27,797 nucleotides of DNA from an uncultured Alphaproteobacteria bacterium (GCA_910585375.1 CAJUCZ010000024.1:1-27797); one strand, 5' to 3'; counted from the stretch's first letter, positions 6,766 through 15,727 are shown. Numbers and translations are program-made. Notes: generated by a model not told the origin, from the letters alone.

Positions 6766-7431
6766 ATGGAACTTTCAAAAGAACAATGCCGCGAAATTAT
6801 TGCCAAACGCGTTGCTCAAGAGATGCACGAAGGCGATGTGATTACATTGGGTATCGGGTTGCCGACAGAAGTTGCCAACTATATTCCGCATGATATGCAT
6901 GTTATTTTTCAATCCGAAAACGGCATGACCGGCGTGGGACACCGCGATTTGAGCGCGGCGGAAAATCCGCTTGTCACAAATGCCGGCGGCATGGCCGTCA
7001 CAACCCGTCCGGGCGCAGTCTTTTTTGACACGGCGATGTCTTTTGCCATCATGCGCGGCGGCCACGTTGATGCGACTGTTTTGGGCGCGTTGGAAGTTGA
7101 CGAGCACGGCAATCTGGCAAGCTGGATGATTCCGGGAGCTTTTGTTCCCGGCATGGGCGGTGCCATGGATTTGGTGGTAGGCGCAAAGAAGGTGATTATT
7201 GCAATGGAACACACCAGCAAAGGCAAGCCCCGAATCGTGAAAAACTGTACTATTCCGCTGACAGCTCAGGGCGAAGTCGATTTGATTGTGACCGAGCGCT
7301 GCGTGATTGAGGTTACACCTCAGGGGCTGCTCTTAAAAGAAATTAATCCGCTTTTTTCATTAGACGATGTTCTCTCCTCTACGGAAGCAACATTGATTGT
7401 TCCGGACAATTTGCTGCAAAAAGCAGTTTAG
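6766..7431 (+). CDS. atoA: 3-oxoacid / acetoacetate CoA-transferase, beta subunit
   Basis: This is the second subunit of the CoA-transferase, 221 residues. The catalytic glutamate that forms the enzyme-CoA thioester is Glu51 in the motif QSENGMTGVG. NAGGMAVTTRPGAVFFD and the C-terminal segment with NPLFSLDDVL are typical of beta subunits. I chose the ATG at 6766 because GAGG lies five bases upstream; a longer reading from 6739 would overlap the alpha gene without a ribosome site. The operon ends in a terminator at 7464-7485. Confidence 0.9.
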   Translation: MELSKEQCREIIAKRVAQEMHEGDVITLGIGLPTEVANYIPHDMHVIFQSENGMTGVGHRDLSAAENPLVTNAGGMAVTTRPGAVFFDTAMSFAIMRGGHVDATVLGALEVDEHGNLASWMIPGAFVPGMGGAMDLVVGAKKVIIAMEHTSKGKPRIVKNCTIPLTAQGEVDLIVTERCVIEVTPQGLLLKEINPLFSLDDVLSSTEATLIVPDNLLQKAV

Positions 7432-7463
7432 CTGACTGAAAACCTCTGATAACACAAAAATTA

Positions 7464-7485
7464 AAAGGCCGGATTTCCGGCCTTT
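7464..7485. terminator. Bidirectional intrinsic terminator
   Basis: A 9-bp stem (7464-7472 with 7477-7485) and 4-nt loop lie between two converging genes, the CoA-transferase operon and the OB-fold gene. A-rich and T-rich flanks allow use in both directions. Confidence 0.85.
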
Positions 7486-7496
7486 CTTTCGCATCA

Positions 7497-7847
7497 CTAT
7501 TTTACCAACGTGATGGTCTCAACTTCAATTTCCGTTGGTTTCATCATGTGGGTATCTACTTCGCCCTGAATCTGGATTTTGTCATTCGGGCCGACGTTCA
7601 GTCCGTTCCAATCGTCATCATCGATTTCAACCTTAATGGAACCGGTTCCGTCTTTGAACATATATTTTTCATCGCCCAGACTGCTTTCAATAAAGCCCTG
7701 CAAAATGACAACGCTTTCATCCGGCATTTCTTTAACCTGAGATACAGTCGTCTTCTCTGCGGCTGACGGTCCGGTAAAGCCGGCCTGAGCTGCGGACGCC
7801 ATCCCCAGACAGGAAACTGCGGCAATTAACAAACTCAAATTTTTCAT
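7497..7847 (-). CDS. YgiW/YdeI-family periplasmic OB-fold protein
   Basis: This 116-residue protein starts with a clear signal peptide: Lys3, a hydrophobic core, and cleavage after AQA at about residue 22. The mature part matches the bacterial OB-fold (BOF) family represented by YgiW and YdeI, with VVILQGFIESSLGDEKYMF, then KDGTGSIKVEID, then IQIQGEVD. Known members are periplasmic proteins linked to stress tolerance and possibly cation binding; the exact role is unsettled. A strong AAAGGAG ribosome site lies upstream. It stands alone with its own promoter (7875-7901) and terminator. Confidence 0.85.
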   Translation of the reverse strand: MKNLSLLIAAVSCLGMASAAQAGFTGPSAAEKTTVSQVKEMPDESVVILQGFIESSLGDEKYMFKDGTGSIKVEIDDDDWNGLNVGPNDKIQIQGEVDTHMMKPTEIEVETITLVK

Positions 7848-7874
7848 CCCTTTTCTCCTTTGTTGCTATTTTTT

Positions 7875-7901
7875 ATTATAAATATAGGCACAATATTGCA
7901 A
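7875..7901 (-). promoter_or_regulatory. Probable promoter of the OB-fold gene
   Basis: On the minus strand a perfect TATAAT (7875-7880) lies 15 bases downstream of TTGCAA (7896-7901), about 30 bases before the start codon. The spacing is slightly short. Confidence 0.45.
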
Positions 7902-8173
7902 ATTGCAAGCGCCTCAACAGCATCATTTACAAAAGTTGACAATAATTTTAGCACATTTTTAGACAATCCCTGTCCACACACACCACCTATAGTATTGATT
8001 TTATACATATAATACTTATTGACTCTTTGACAAAATACGATATATTATATTGTATAAATATCTTATTTTGCCTATTATTAGTGTTATGTCACAGCTATAA
8101 TCTGTTTCTGCAGTTTATACCGTCATTTCCGGTAATGGGTTTTTTCTAATTATAAACTAAAAATCAAACAATC
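7902..8173. other. AT-rich intergenic region
   Basis: This is the divergent region between the OB-fold gene and the lipoprotein gene. It holds no ORF that I can support. A possible plus-strand promoter is TTGACT (8019-8024) with TATTAT (8043-8048) 18 bases on, which would give a leader of about 115 nt before the lipoprotein start. No stable hairpin is evident in it. Confidence 0.4.
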
Positions 8174-8821
8174 ATGAAACAGATTTTAACATTTTTAATT
8201 TGCTGTATTATGTGTAGTTGTAGCAATACGACTGAAATTTGCAAAGTTGACATTGTAAATTGTTATACCAATGAGCTGGGACGAAAAATTTTTGTTATGT
8301 CCGACGGGGGCATGGCTGAAATTATTGCCGAACCTGCCTGCAGTCGGTCTGTGCAATTCTACGACCACGACTTTAATCTCTTACATAGATGTCACTATCA
8401 TTACCTTATCGGCAATAGTCCGTTATGTGAGAAATGGATGAACGCAGAAGTCGGCGGACGGGCTGTATTAAAAGTAAAAAAAGTTGCTTTTGAGAATATA
8501 TATTACTATGAGGTTTTAATTGAGCCGAACACGACTATTGAGAGAAAAATTGCACGTATTACTAAATACGACGGAAATCTCAATAAGATTGAAGGATCAC
8601 TGAGAATCAGCGGAGGCTTCCTAACCGGCAGTTCCGGAAGCGGAAAAATTAAAGGAATCGGAGCTGGTGTCGAAAAGATGTTTATTAATATTTATTTTGA
8701 CGACAGAGACCCGATTACAGTCAATGCCATGGAAAATCAATTGTGGCTTGACGTGGAGGAAGGAGATACCGTTATTGAAAGAAGAATAAACGGCAAAACA
8801 TCTTTCTTTCCCAAATTTTAA
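8174..8821 (+). CDS. Putative lipoprotein, unknown function
   Basis: This 215-residue protein has a short signal peptide ending in a Cys-rich stretch ICCIMCSCS. The probable lipid-modified residue is Cys16, preceded by Ser, though the lipobox is not canonical. The mature part is mixed, with a Gly-rich segment SGGFLTGSSGSGKIKGIG at about residues 148-165 and no family motif that I recognise. Base composition is more AT-rich than the neighbouring housekeeping genes. No clear ribosome site precedes the ATG. A terminator follows at 8870-8888. Confidence 0.6.
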   Translation: MKQILTFLICCIMCSCSNTTEICKVDIVNCYTNELGRKIFVMSDGGMAEIIAEPACSRSVQFYDHDFNLLHRCHYHYLIGNSPLCEKWMNAEVGGRAVLKVKKVAFENIYYYEVLIEPNTTIERKIARITKYDGNLNKIEGSLRISGGFLTGSSGSGKIKGIGAGVEKMFINIYFDDRDPITVNAMENQLWLDVEEGDTVIERRINGKTSFFPKF

Positions 8822-8869
8822 CAAAAAGCTCTGACATTGATAAAGTCAGCACTGAAAGCACCAGAAAAG

Positions 8870-8894
8870 GCTTCCGATTTTCGGAAGCTTTTTT
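8870..8894. terminator. Intrinsic terminator
   Basis: An 8-bp stem (8870-8877 with 8881-8888), a 3-nt loop and a T-run follow the lipoprotein gene. The rpsI gene converges from the other side and has no terminator of its own visible, so the site may serve both. Confidence 0.75.
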
Positions 8895-8982
8895 ATTGAA
8901 ACGTAAAGATTATATGAAGATGAAAAATGGATTGCAACTTCTTGCAACCCATTGAAAATATTTGATATTTTCCTGATACCAA

Positions 8983-9456
8983 TTAACGTTTGGAGAACTG
9001 GTAAGAACGGCGGGCTTTGGCCTTACCATATTTCTTACGTTCTACAACACGGTCATCACGTGTCAGGAAGCCGGCTTTTTTCAGAACTGAACGCAATTCC
9101 GGTTCATATTCGTTCAAAGCTTTGGCAATACCGTGCTTAATCGCACCGGCCTGACCGGACAAGCCGCCGCCTTTTACGGTGCAGACAACATCGAATTCGT
9201 TTTCGCGGTTGGCAACAACAAACGGCTGATTGATGATCATTTTCAATACCGGACGGGCAAAATAGGTATCAATGGATTTGTCATTGATAGTGATAACGCC
9301 TTTACCCGGCTTTACCCAAACGCGTGCAACGGCATCTTTTCTTTTACCGGTGGCATAAGAACGACCCTGTTTGTCGCGGTTTGCTTTGCGAACCTTAACT
9401 TCTTCGGTTTTAGATGCGCTTTTAATATCTTGCAAAGATTCAATTTTTTCAGCCAT
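8983..9456 (-). CDS. rpsI: 30S ribosomal protein S9
   Basis: S9 sits in the head of the small subunit and its C-terminal tail reaches the P-site tRNA. The conserved YATGKRKDAVARVW, GGGLSGQAGAIKHGIAKAL and the terminal arginine/lysine-rich tail ending SKR are all present. The 157 residues include an N-terminal extension of about 30 residues before the family core, as is common in alphaproteobacteria. The start codon overlaps the rplM stop by one base (TAATG), with an AGGAG inside the end of rplM, so translation is coupled. Confidence 0.97.
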   Translation of the reverse strand: MAEKIESLQDIKSASKTEEVKVRKANRDKQGRSYATGKRKDAVARVWVKPGKGVITINDKSIDTYFARPVLKMIINQPFVVANRENEFDVVCTVKGGGLSGQAGAIKHGIAKALNEYEPELRSVLKKAGFLTRDDRVVERKKYGKAKARRSYQFSKR

Positions 9457-9923
9457 TATAATGCGCTCCTTTTATTTTTCGGGTTCATTGCGGCAATATC
9501 CAGAACAACCGGATTCTGAGCAGTATGCGGATGTTCGCTGCCGGCATAAACTTTTAATTTGGTCATTTGCTGACGACCCAGCGGATTGCGGGAAATCATG
9601 CGTTCAACGGCCTTTTGGATAACTCTTTCCGGAAAACGGCCGGCCAGAATTTTTGCCGGTGTGGTTTCTTTGATGCCGCCGATATAACCGGTATGTTTGA
9701 AATATTTTTTATTGGTCAGCTTTTTGCCGGTCAATTTTACTTTGTCTGCATTGATAACGACAACGTAGTCACCGCAATCAAGGTTCGGAACATAGGAAGG
9801 TTTGTGTTTGCCGCGCAAAATCTTGGAGATTTCGGCAGAAAGTCTTCCCAGTACAACGCCTTGAGCATCAACGACATACCATTTTCTTTCAATGTCAGAT
9901 GGTTTTGTTGCATATGTATTCAT
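9456..9923 (-). CDS. rplM: 50S ribosomal protein L13
   Basis: L13 is an early-assembling large-subunit protein. The 155-residue sequence has the family blocks KWYVVDAQGVVLGRLS, LRGKHKPSYVPNLDCGDYVV, KKYFKHTGYIGG and the C-terminal Asn-Pro-Lys-Asn-Lys region. It leads the conserved rplM-rpsI operon, transcribed from a strong promoter at 9971-9998. No autoregulatory structure is obvious in the roughly 40-nt leader. Confidence 0.97.
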   Translation of the reverse strand: MNTYATKPSDIERKWYVVDAQGVVLGRLSAEISKILRGKHKPSYVPNLDCGDYVVVINADKVKLTGKKLTNKKYFKHTGYIGGIKETTPAKILAGRFPERVIQKAVERMISRNPLGRQQMTKLKVYAGSEHPHTAQNPVVLDIAAMNPKNKRSAL

Positions 9924-9970
9924 TGTAACTCACTTCTTTGTTAAAAAGTTTAGGATTAAAATTCAGATGA

Positions 9971-9998
9971 AATATACAGGATATATTTTTAATGTCAA
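9971..9998 (-). promoter_or_regulatory. rplM-rpsI promoter
   Basis: On the minus strand a perfect TTGACA (9993-9998) is followed 16 bases later by TATATT (9971-9976). The start would be near 9964, about 40 bases before rplM. Further upstream a perfect 14-bp palindrome GGTATTATAATACC lies at 10036-10049. It holds a TATAAT-like box in both directions. Confidence 0.75.
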
Positions 9999-10144
9999 CA
10001 AGAAAAAACGTCATATTTTCAATATTTTATTCTAAGGTATTATAATACCACACACTAACCCTCTGATAATTCTTCTTTTTTGCCTTTTCAGGGAAACTGA
10101 CAAATTTCGCCTTGTTATACAGAGGCTTTAGATTATGTTAAAAA

Positions 10145-10172
10145 AAACCCCGCATCGAAAAATGCGGGGTTT
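10145..10172 (-). terminator. Intrinsic terminator
   Basis: A perfect 11-bp stem (10145-10155 with 10162-10172) with 6-nt loop is followed by a long T-run on the minus strand. It serves the unknown gene ending at 10183. Confidence 0.88.
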
Positions 10173-10182
10173 CTTATGCTTT

Positions 10183-11088
10183 TTACAAAAGCCGGCGGAC
10201 AAACAGTCCCTGTTCATTTTTTACGTAATGCAGCGGAATTTTTTCCATGCGTTCCTGATTACGGTCATCACACCAATCGTATTCGTTCCATTGAAAAAAC
10301 AATTCCGTACCATTGTTATGTTTCTTGAACTCGTCTGCCCATTCTTCATGCCCCCAGTTGGAGTTATTGGCCGATGCTGTTTCCGGATTCAGTGCCAGCA
10401 GACAATTCATTTGTTCCCGATGGTATTGAAATATACCGGTATTGCAAACAAAAATATCATCAAACACGACTTTTTTACAAGTTCCGATAAACGAGAGCTT
10501 TTGGTCATGCTGCAAAAACAATACGTCATCATCGCTAATCAGCAGGTTTGATATACCGTTTCCGGCCAATAACGTCAGAGCGCATTTGCCCCAAGTTCCA
10601 TAAACCGGTTCATACACTTCGGCTTGATTAACCAACGCCATTTTGTTGCCCAGCAGCGTGACCTCCGGAAATCTCTTGTTCCCGTCAAAGCCAAACATAA
10701 GCAAATATTTTTTGCCTGTGCTGTCCTGTTTGAGATTTTCCTCAGTCCAGCATTCAGAAAAAATATTTTCTCCGGAAAACGGAAAAGAATATATGCCGAT
10801 ACTGTCCAATGCGGCTTTAACGCTATTTTGCACCAGAGCAAACATCAACACCTCGTAAAGCGATGGAATTTTTGCCCGATTTTCTGAACATAATCGCTGT
10901 GCTTCCGGCAAAGTCAGTTCCTCGCCGAACTGCGGCGATTTGCGCAGATAGATCTCCGGCGTGACATAAATGCCGTCGACGACCTGCCGCATCGGCCAAC
11001 CGTTTTCAAAATGATAAAGGGGTCCTGACTTTTGCCCCTGACGAGTCAAACAATCTGAATACCAAACAATGTTTTCTTCTGTCTCCAT
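10183..11088 (-). CDS. Unknown protein (301 aa)
   Basis: No family is recognised with confidence. No signal peptide is seen. The middle part (KIPSLYEVLMFAL, ECWTEENL, KYLLMFGFDG) loosely resembles the layout of DUF1566 / sulfatase-modifying-factor-like domains, which have a 'PS..E' helix and a 'CW' strand; this is weak. Acidic and aromatic residues are frequent near the C-terminus. I chose the ATG at 11088. The longer reading from a GTG at 11133 would run across a TATAAT box at 11104-11109 that is well placed to be the promoter of the shorter form. The leader would then be only about 10 nt and lacks a ribosome site. Confidence 0.6.
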   Translation of the reverse strand: METEENIVWYSDCLTRQGQKSGPLYHFENGWPMRQVVDGIYVTPEIYLRKSPQFGEELTLPEAQRLCSENRAKIPSLYEVLMFALVQNSVKAALDSIGIYSFPFSGENIFSECWTEENLKQDSTGKKYLLMFGFDGNKRFPEVTLLGNKMALVNQAEVYEPVYGTWGKCALTLLAGNGISNLLISDDDVLFLQHDQKLSFIGTCKKVVFDDIFVCNTGIFQYHREQMNCLLALNPETASANNSNWGHEEWADEFKKHNNGTELFFQWNEYDWCDDRNQERMEKIPLHYVKNEQGLFVRRLL

Positions 11089-11182
11089 AAAAATATTTTT
11101 TAAATTATACAATAGAATAATAGTTCGCTGCACTTAATGTAGCAGTTTCTGCACTTTTGTCAATATTTATCCTTTTAAGGTT

Positions 11183-13861
11183 TTACAGCAGATTTCTCAA
11201 ATCATACAGCTTTTCCAGAGCCTCGCGCGGGGTCAGGTCATCGGGATTAACGGCTTTTAACGCCTCCAGCGCCGGAGAGATTTCAACCGGTTCCGGTTCA
11301 GCTTCCCTGACTGTTGAGAACAGCGGCAAATCATCCACCATTTTGGTAATGCTGCGGCTTTTGCCGGAATCTTCCAACGACCCCAGCACCTGCTCCGCCC
11401 TTTTCACAACGGCTTTCGGCAGGCCGGCCAGTTTGGCGACATGAATGCCGTAAGAACGGTCAGCCGCTCCGTCAATCACCTCATGCAAAAAGATAACATC
11501 TTCATTAAATTCTTTGATTTTCATGCAATGCAGGCTCATTTTCGGCAGTTTTCCGACCAGCGATGTCAGTTCGTGATAGTGCGTGGCAAATAAGGCGCGG
11601 CATTTGTTGACCTCATGCAGGTTTTCCACTACTGCCCAAGCGATTGACAAGCCGTCAAACGTTGCCGTACCGCGGCCGATTTCATCCAAAATCACAAAAG
11701 AACGTTCCGTCGCCTGATTCAAAATGCCGGCGGTTTCAACCATTTCGACCATGAAAGTCGAGCGGCCGCGCGCCAGATCATCCGAAGCGCCGACGCGGGA
11801 AAAGATTTTATCAATCACGCCGATATGCGCCGAATCGGCCGGAACGTAGGCACCCATTTGTGCCATGATGGCGATGATGGCGTTTTGACGCAGAAAGGTC
11901 GATTTACCGGCCATGTTCGGACCCGTTATCAGCCACAGGCGGTTGTTTTCATTCAAGCGGCAGTCATTGCCGACGAAGGCGCCGCTTCTGTCTTTGGAAA
12001 TGGAATATTCCACAACCGGATGACGGCCGCCAACGACGTCAAAATCCAGACTATCGTCAACCAACGGGCGGCAATAATTTTTTTCAACCGCCAAATCGGC
12101 CAGCGCCGCGCCGACGTCAAGTTCGGCCATGGCACGGGCAGTTTTCAAAATCATCTCAGAATAGACAATAACGTCATGAACCATCTTGTTATAAAGCTCA
12201 ATTTCCATGGCAACGGCTTTTTCGGCGGCACCGCGGATTTTGTTTTCCAGTTCGGTCAGTTCCACCGTGGTAAAACGGGCAGCGTTCAATACCGACTGGC
12301 GATGGATGAAGTCAGGATTTTCCAGCATTTCCGTTGCAAATTTGGTCGGGACTTCAATAAAATAGCCGATGACGTTATTGTATTTTATTTTCATCTGGGC
12401 AATGCCGGTCTTTTCAACATATTTGCCCTGAAGTTCCAACAGAACTTTATGGCTGTCATCTTTTAAGGTACGGATTTCATCCAATGCCGGACAATAGCCG
12501 CTCCGGATAAAGCCGCCGTCACGCGCCAGCAAAGGCAACTCATCATCCAAAGCACGCTTCAAATCATCTACCAGATTATTATGATTGCCGAGACCGCCGA
12601 TAATTTTTTCCAAAGCTTCCGGCATCCGGCGCAATTCCGCCGCGCTTTCGGCTTTTTGATAAGCATAAAGCAGATTGCGCAAAGCAGGTATGTTCTCCAG
12701 CGCAATCCGGATATTGTCCAAATCGCGCGGGCCGCCGCGGCCAAGGCTCAGGCGGGAAACAGAACGCTCAATATCAGGGCAGGCACGCATCAACTCTCTT
12801 AAATTCTGACGGATTTGCGGATAGTCAATAAAGAATGCCACCACATCCAACCGGCTGTTGATTTCGGCAATGTCTACCAGCGGCGCGGCAACGCGCGAGG
12901 CCAGCAAACGCCCGCCGATACCTGTTACCGTGCGGTCAATCACTGCCAGCAGCGACGTGCTTTTGTCACCGCCGACCGTATCAAGCAATTCCAGACTGCG
13001 GCGGGTCGCGCCGTCAATCTCTACAACGTTGCTTTCACAAATTTTGACCGGTTTTTCAATCACCGGCATCTGGCCTTTCTGCGTGTTTTCCAGATAATCG
13101 AGCAAGACGCCGGCGGCCGCGGTTTCGCACCGGCTGAAGCTGCCGAAGGCATCAAGCGTATCAACATGAAAAACCTTCTCAAGCCGGAGTTTGGCGTTTT
13201 CGCTGTTAAAGCGCGCCTGCGGCAAGACCGTCAACTTTTCTTTATATTCATTCAAAAGCGCAAAAATCTCAGGATTTTGCAAATAGCCGTCCGACACCAA
13301 AATTTCGACCGGATTGAGGCGGGACAAAACGTTGCCGAGCAGGCTTTCTTCTTTTTTGTCTTTGAGTCCGAGCTCCTGCGTAAAGAACTGTCCGGTTGAG
13401 ATATCAAGCCAGGACAGCCCGAGACAGCCGGCCTGTTTGGCAATACAGAGCAAAAAGTTGTTGCGTTTGGAGTCCAAGAGATTATCTTCCGTCAAAGTCC
13501 CCGGTGTGACCAGACGGATGACCTCGCGCCGGACGACCGACTTGGCACCGCGCGCTTTGGCCGCTTTCGGGTCTTCGGTCTGCTCGCAGATAGCCACTTT
13601 ATAGCCCTGTTTTATCAGCCGTGACAGATAGCTTTCATAAGCATGAAAAGGCACGCCGCACATCGGAATGTCCTGATCCTCAAACTTGCCGCGTTTGGTC
13701 AGGGTAATGTCCAGAGCCTTGGAAGCCGTTACGGCATCATCAAAAAACAGTTCATAAAAATCGCCCATGCGATAAAAAAGAAGATAATCCCGATGTTGGG
13801 ATTTTATCTCCTGATACTGCGCCATCATCGGCGTGACAGTCGGTTCTTTTTTCTCTTTCAT
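11183..13861 (-). CDS. mutS: DNA mismatch repair protein MutS
   Basis: MutS binds mismatches and small loops and starts methyl-independent or methyl-directed repair with MutL. The 892 residues have the usual length for MutS1. The mismatch-reading Phe35-x-Glu37 lies in FYRMGDFYELF. The Walker A GPNMAGKST is at 647-655, Walker B ILDEIGRGT near 724-732 and the ATHYHEL segment follows. I chose the ATG at 13861; the longer frame to 13903 has no support upstream. It is transcribed away from phoR. A palindrome at 13889-13905 lies between the two starts. Confidence 0.97.
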   Translation of the reverse strand: MKEKKEPTVTPMMAQYQEIKSQHRDYLLFYRMGDFYELFFDDAVTASKALDITLTKRGKFEDQDIPMCGVPFHAYESYLSRLIKQGYKVAICEQTEDPKAAKARGAKSVVRREVIRLVTPGTLTEDNLLDSKRNNFLLCIAKQAGCLGLSWLDISTGQFFTQELGLKDKKEESLLGNVLSRLNPVEILVSDGYLQNPEIFALLNEYKEKLTVLPQARFNSENAKLRLEKVFHVDTLDAFGSFSRCETAAAGVLLDYLENTQKGQMPVIEKPVKICESNVVEIDGATRRSLELLDTVGGDKSTSLLAVIDRTVTGIGGRLLASRVAAPLVDIAEINSRLDVVAFFIDYPQIRQNLRELMRACPDIERSVSRLSLGRGGPRDLDNIRIALENIPALRNLLYAYQKAESAAELRRMPEALEKIIGGLGNHNNLVDDLKRALDDELPLLARDGGFIRSGYCPALDEIRTLKDDSHKVLLELQGKYVEKTGIAQMKIKYNNVIGYFIEVPTKFATEMLENPDFIHRQSVLNAARFTTVELTELENKIRGAAEKAVAMEIELYNKMVHDVIVYSEMILKTARAMAELDVGAALADLAVEKNYCRPLVDDSLDFDVVGGRHPVVEYSISKDRSGAFVGNDCRLNENNRLWLITGPNMAGKSTFLRQNAIIAIMAQMGAYVPADSAHIGVIDKIFSRVGASDDLARGRSTFMVEMVETAGILNQATERSFVILDEIGRGTATFDGLSIAWAVVENLHEVNKCRALFATHYHELTSLVGKLPKMSLHCMKIKEFNEDVIFLHEVIDGAADRSYGIHVAKLAGLPKAVVKRAEQVLGSLEDSGKSRSITKMVDDLPLFSTVREAEPEPVEISPALEALKAVNPDDLTPREALEKLYDLRNLL

Positions 13862-13888
13862 AGTCCGCAAATTAAATCTATTTAAACT

Positions 13889-13905
13889 TATTGTAATATA
13901 CAATA
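13889..13905. promoter_or_regulatory. Perfect palindrome between mutS and phoR
   Basis: TATTGTA-ATA-TACAATA is a perfect 7-3-7 inverted repeat midway in the divergent mutS/phoR intergenic region. It may be a dimeric regulator site; it also contains AT-rich boxes that could be part of promoters. There is no direct evidence for function. Confidence 0.35.
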
Positions 13906-13963
13906 TTTACAACTCCAGTCCAGTACTTTAATTGATTTTTGCCAAAGAGGTGCAAAGAAATAA

Positions 13964-15397
13964 ATGTTTAACTTTGTCAGAAATATCTTTCCGATTGAAA
14001 AAGATACAAAATTTGCCGCCAGAATTTTGTTTCTTTCCGTGCCGACAGCTCTGGTTTTTATGACTCTGGTACTGTTCGGGCTGGTTTCGCCGCTTTTAGC
14101 CGTGCTCTCTCTGGCGGCCGTGGTGATTTTTAACATTGTCATGCTGTTTCCGATTACTTATGAAATGCAGCAGATCCGAAAATATATTTCCCAACTTTCA
14201 AACGCCAGCGATTTTGACGAGAAAGCGCTCAAGTTCTCAGAAAAAGATGCGCAGGATATTGTCAGCACGCTCAATGCCATGCACAGTTTCTGGGCGCACA
14301 AAACCGACATGTTGGAAGCTCAGACCATTTCCGATACCGCTGTTCTGGACAGCCTGCCCGATCCGATTGTCATGATTGACCGTGCCGGAAACATTTTGGG
14401 CGCCAATCTTTCTGCCCGTTCGTTTTTTGGCGAAAACATTACCGACAAAAATGTGGACAGCCTTTTTGCTTCCAATAATTTTATCAATGCCGTTTCCAAA
14501 GTCCTGAAAAAAGAAAGCAAGTCGGAAAACCTGATTTTTTACGTAGAAAAGCCGGCAAACCGCAAGCTTTATGCCCATATCAAGCAGTTGCCGTGGCTTT
14601 CCAAAGGGCGGGCCGTGGCCGTTATTTCCATTTACGACATGACAAAGGCCATGAATATTGAAAAAATGCAGTCTGATTTTGTGGCCAATGCCAGTCATGA
14701 ACTGCGCACGCCGCTGGCCATTATTTCCGGATTTATTGAAACGCTGCAGACTTCGGCCAAAGATGACGATGCTGCCCGCGAATCGTTTTTGAAGATTATG
14801 CAGGAACAGGCCGAGTATATGTCTTCGCTGATTGAAAACCTGTTGTCGCTTTCCAAAATTGAGATGAAGCAGGACAGCCTGCCTGAGGGCGATGTAGACA
14901 TTATTGACGTGGTGGAAGAAGTTTCGCAGGCCTTGTCTCTGCGGGCGGAAAACCGCAACATGAGCATCAAAATCAAATTCGGACGCAATATTCCCGAGAT
15001 TAACGGCGACCGCGCGCAAATCAAACAGGTTATTCAGAACCTAACCGACAATGCCATCAAATACGGTGCCAACGACAGCAAGATCAGCATCAGCGTGGAA
15101 AAAGCCGGCGCCATTCCGCCGTCCAAAAGTTATAAGGTTGCCGAGGGCGAAGCTTTGGCGATTGCCATCAATAACAAAGGGCCGAAAATCGGACCGGAAG
15201 ACCTGATGCGCCTGACCGAAAAATTTTATCGCATGCAGGAGCATAAAGACCAGAATATTCGCGGCACCGGGCTTGGGCTTTCTATTGTCAAGCAGATTGT
15301 CATCCGGCACCGCGGCAATCTGACTGTATCATCCACCTCTTACAACGGAACGACTTTTACAATTTATCTGCCGGTAAATATGCCGGCTGCGCGGTAG
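13964..15397 (+). CDS. phoR: PhoR-like sensor histidine kinase
   Basis: This is a 477-residue membrane sensor kinase of the phosphate family. Two hydrophobic segments lie at about residues 19-40 and 43-64, followed by a PAS-like domain at about 122-225. The phosphoacceptor His245 is in SHELRTPL. The N box (NLTDNAIKYG, 359-368) and the G2 box GTGLGLSIV (434-442) are normal. The G1 box, usually DxGxG, reads NNKGPKI at 403-409: Asn404 replaces the Asp that contacts adenine, and Lys408 replaces the second Gly. Kinase activity may be reduced or lost, leaving a phosphatase or an altered ATP site. LTEKFYRM is typical of PhoR. Its partner gene phoB is 2.6 kb away on the opposite strand and not in an operon. 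Confidence 0.85.
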   Translation: MFNFVRNIFPIEKDTKFAARILFLSVPTALVFMTLVLFGLVSPLLAVLSLAAVVIFNIVMLFPITYEMQQIRKYISQLSNASDFDEKALKFSEKDAQDIVSTLNAMHSFWAHKTDMLEAQTISDTAVLDSLPDPIVMIDRAGNILGANLSARSFFGENITDKNVDSLFASNNFINAVSKVLKKESKSENLIFYVEKPANRKLYAHIKQLPWLSKGRAVAVISIYDMTKAMNIEKMQSDFVANASHELRTPLAIISGFIETLQTSAKDDDAARESFLKIMQEQAEYMSSLIENLLSLSKIEMKQDSLPEGDVDIIDVVEEVSQALSLRAENRNMSIKIKFGRNIPEINGDRAQIKQVIQNLTDNAIKYGANDSKISISVEKAGAIPPSKSYKVAEGEALAIAINNKGPKIGPEDLMRLTEKFYRMQEHKDQNIRGTGLGLSIVKQIVIRHRGNLTVSSTSYNGTTFTIYLPVNMPAAR

Positions 15398-15404
15398 GCG
15401 GTTT

Positions 15405-15660
15405 CTGTTTCTCCCTTTCCCTCCCTCTGTTTCACTCTTTTATTTTTTTAATTTTTCTCATCAGGGGGTATCTCTCCTTCCACATTCCACCCTCCCCGTT
15501 TTCTCTCCTCTCTCTTTCCGCCCTCACACTCTCACCATTTCCTCCTTTTTCCCGCCTCTTTCTTTTTCCTGCTTCCCCGTTCCTTTTTTCTCCGCCCCTG
15601 TTTATTTTCTGCTCGTTCTCGTTTATCGTCGTTTTCCTTTTTTATTTTCTGGTTTTGGTT
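15405..15660 (+). terminator. C-rich, G-poor tract: possible Rho-dependent terminator
   Basis: Downstream of phoR the plus strand is strongly pyrimidine-rich. In 15481-15540 I count 30 C and 2 G. C-over-G bias without structure is the hallmark of Rho loading sites, and phoR has no intrinsic terminator. The first part (15418-15470) is also similar to 27738-27797, so part of the tract belongs to a dispersed repeat. No ORF is supported here. Confidence 0.4.
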
Positions 15661-15727
15661 TCTTCATAGAGTTGGGTTTTCTTTATGTTACTTTTTGACT
15701 GCCAAAAAGGCAGCCCTACGCTCATTT

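Noticed and set aside
11825..13399. Long plus-strand ORFs inside mutS
   Set aside because: MutS is complete with all motifs on the minus strand; these are shadows.
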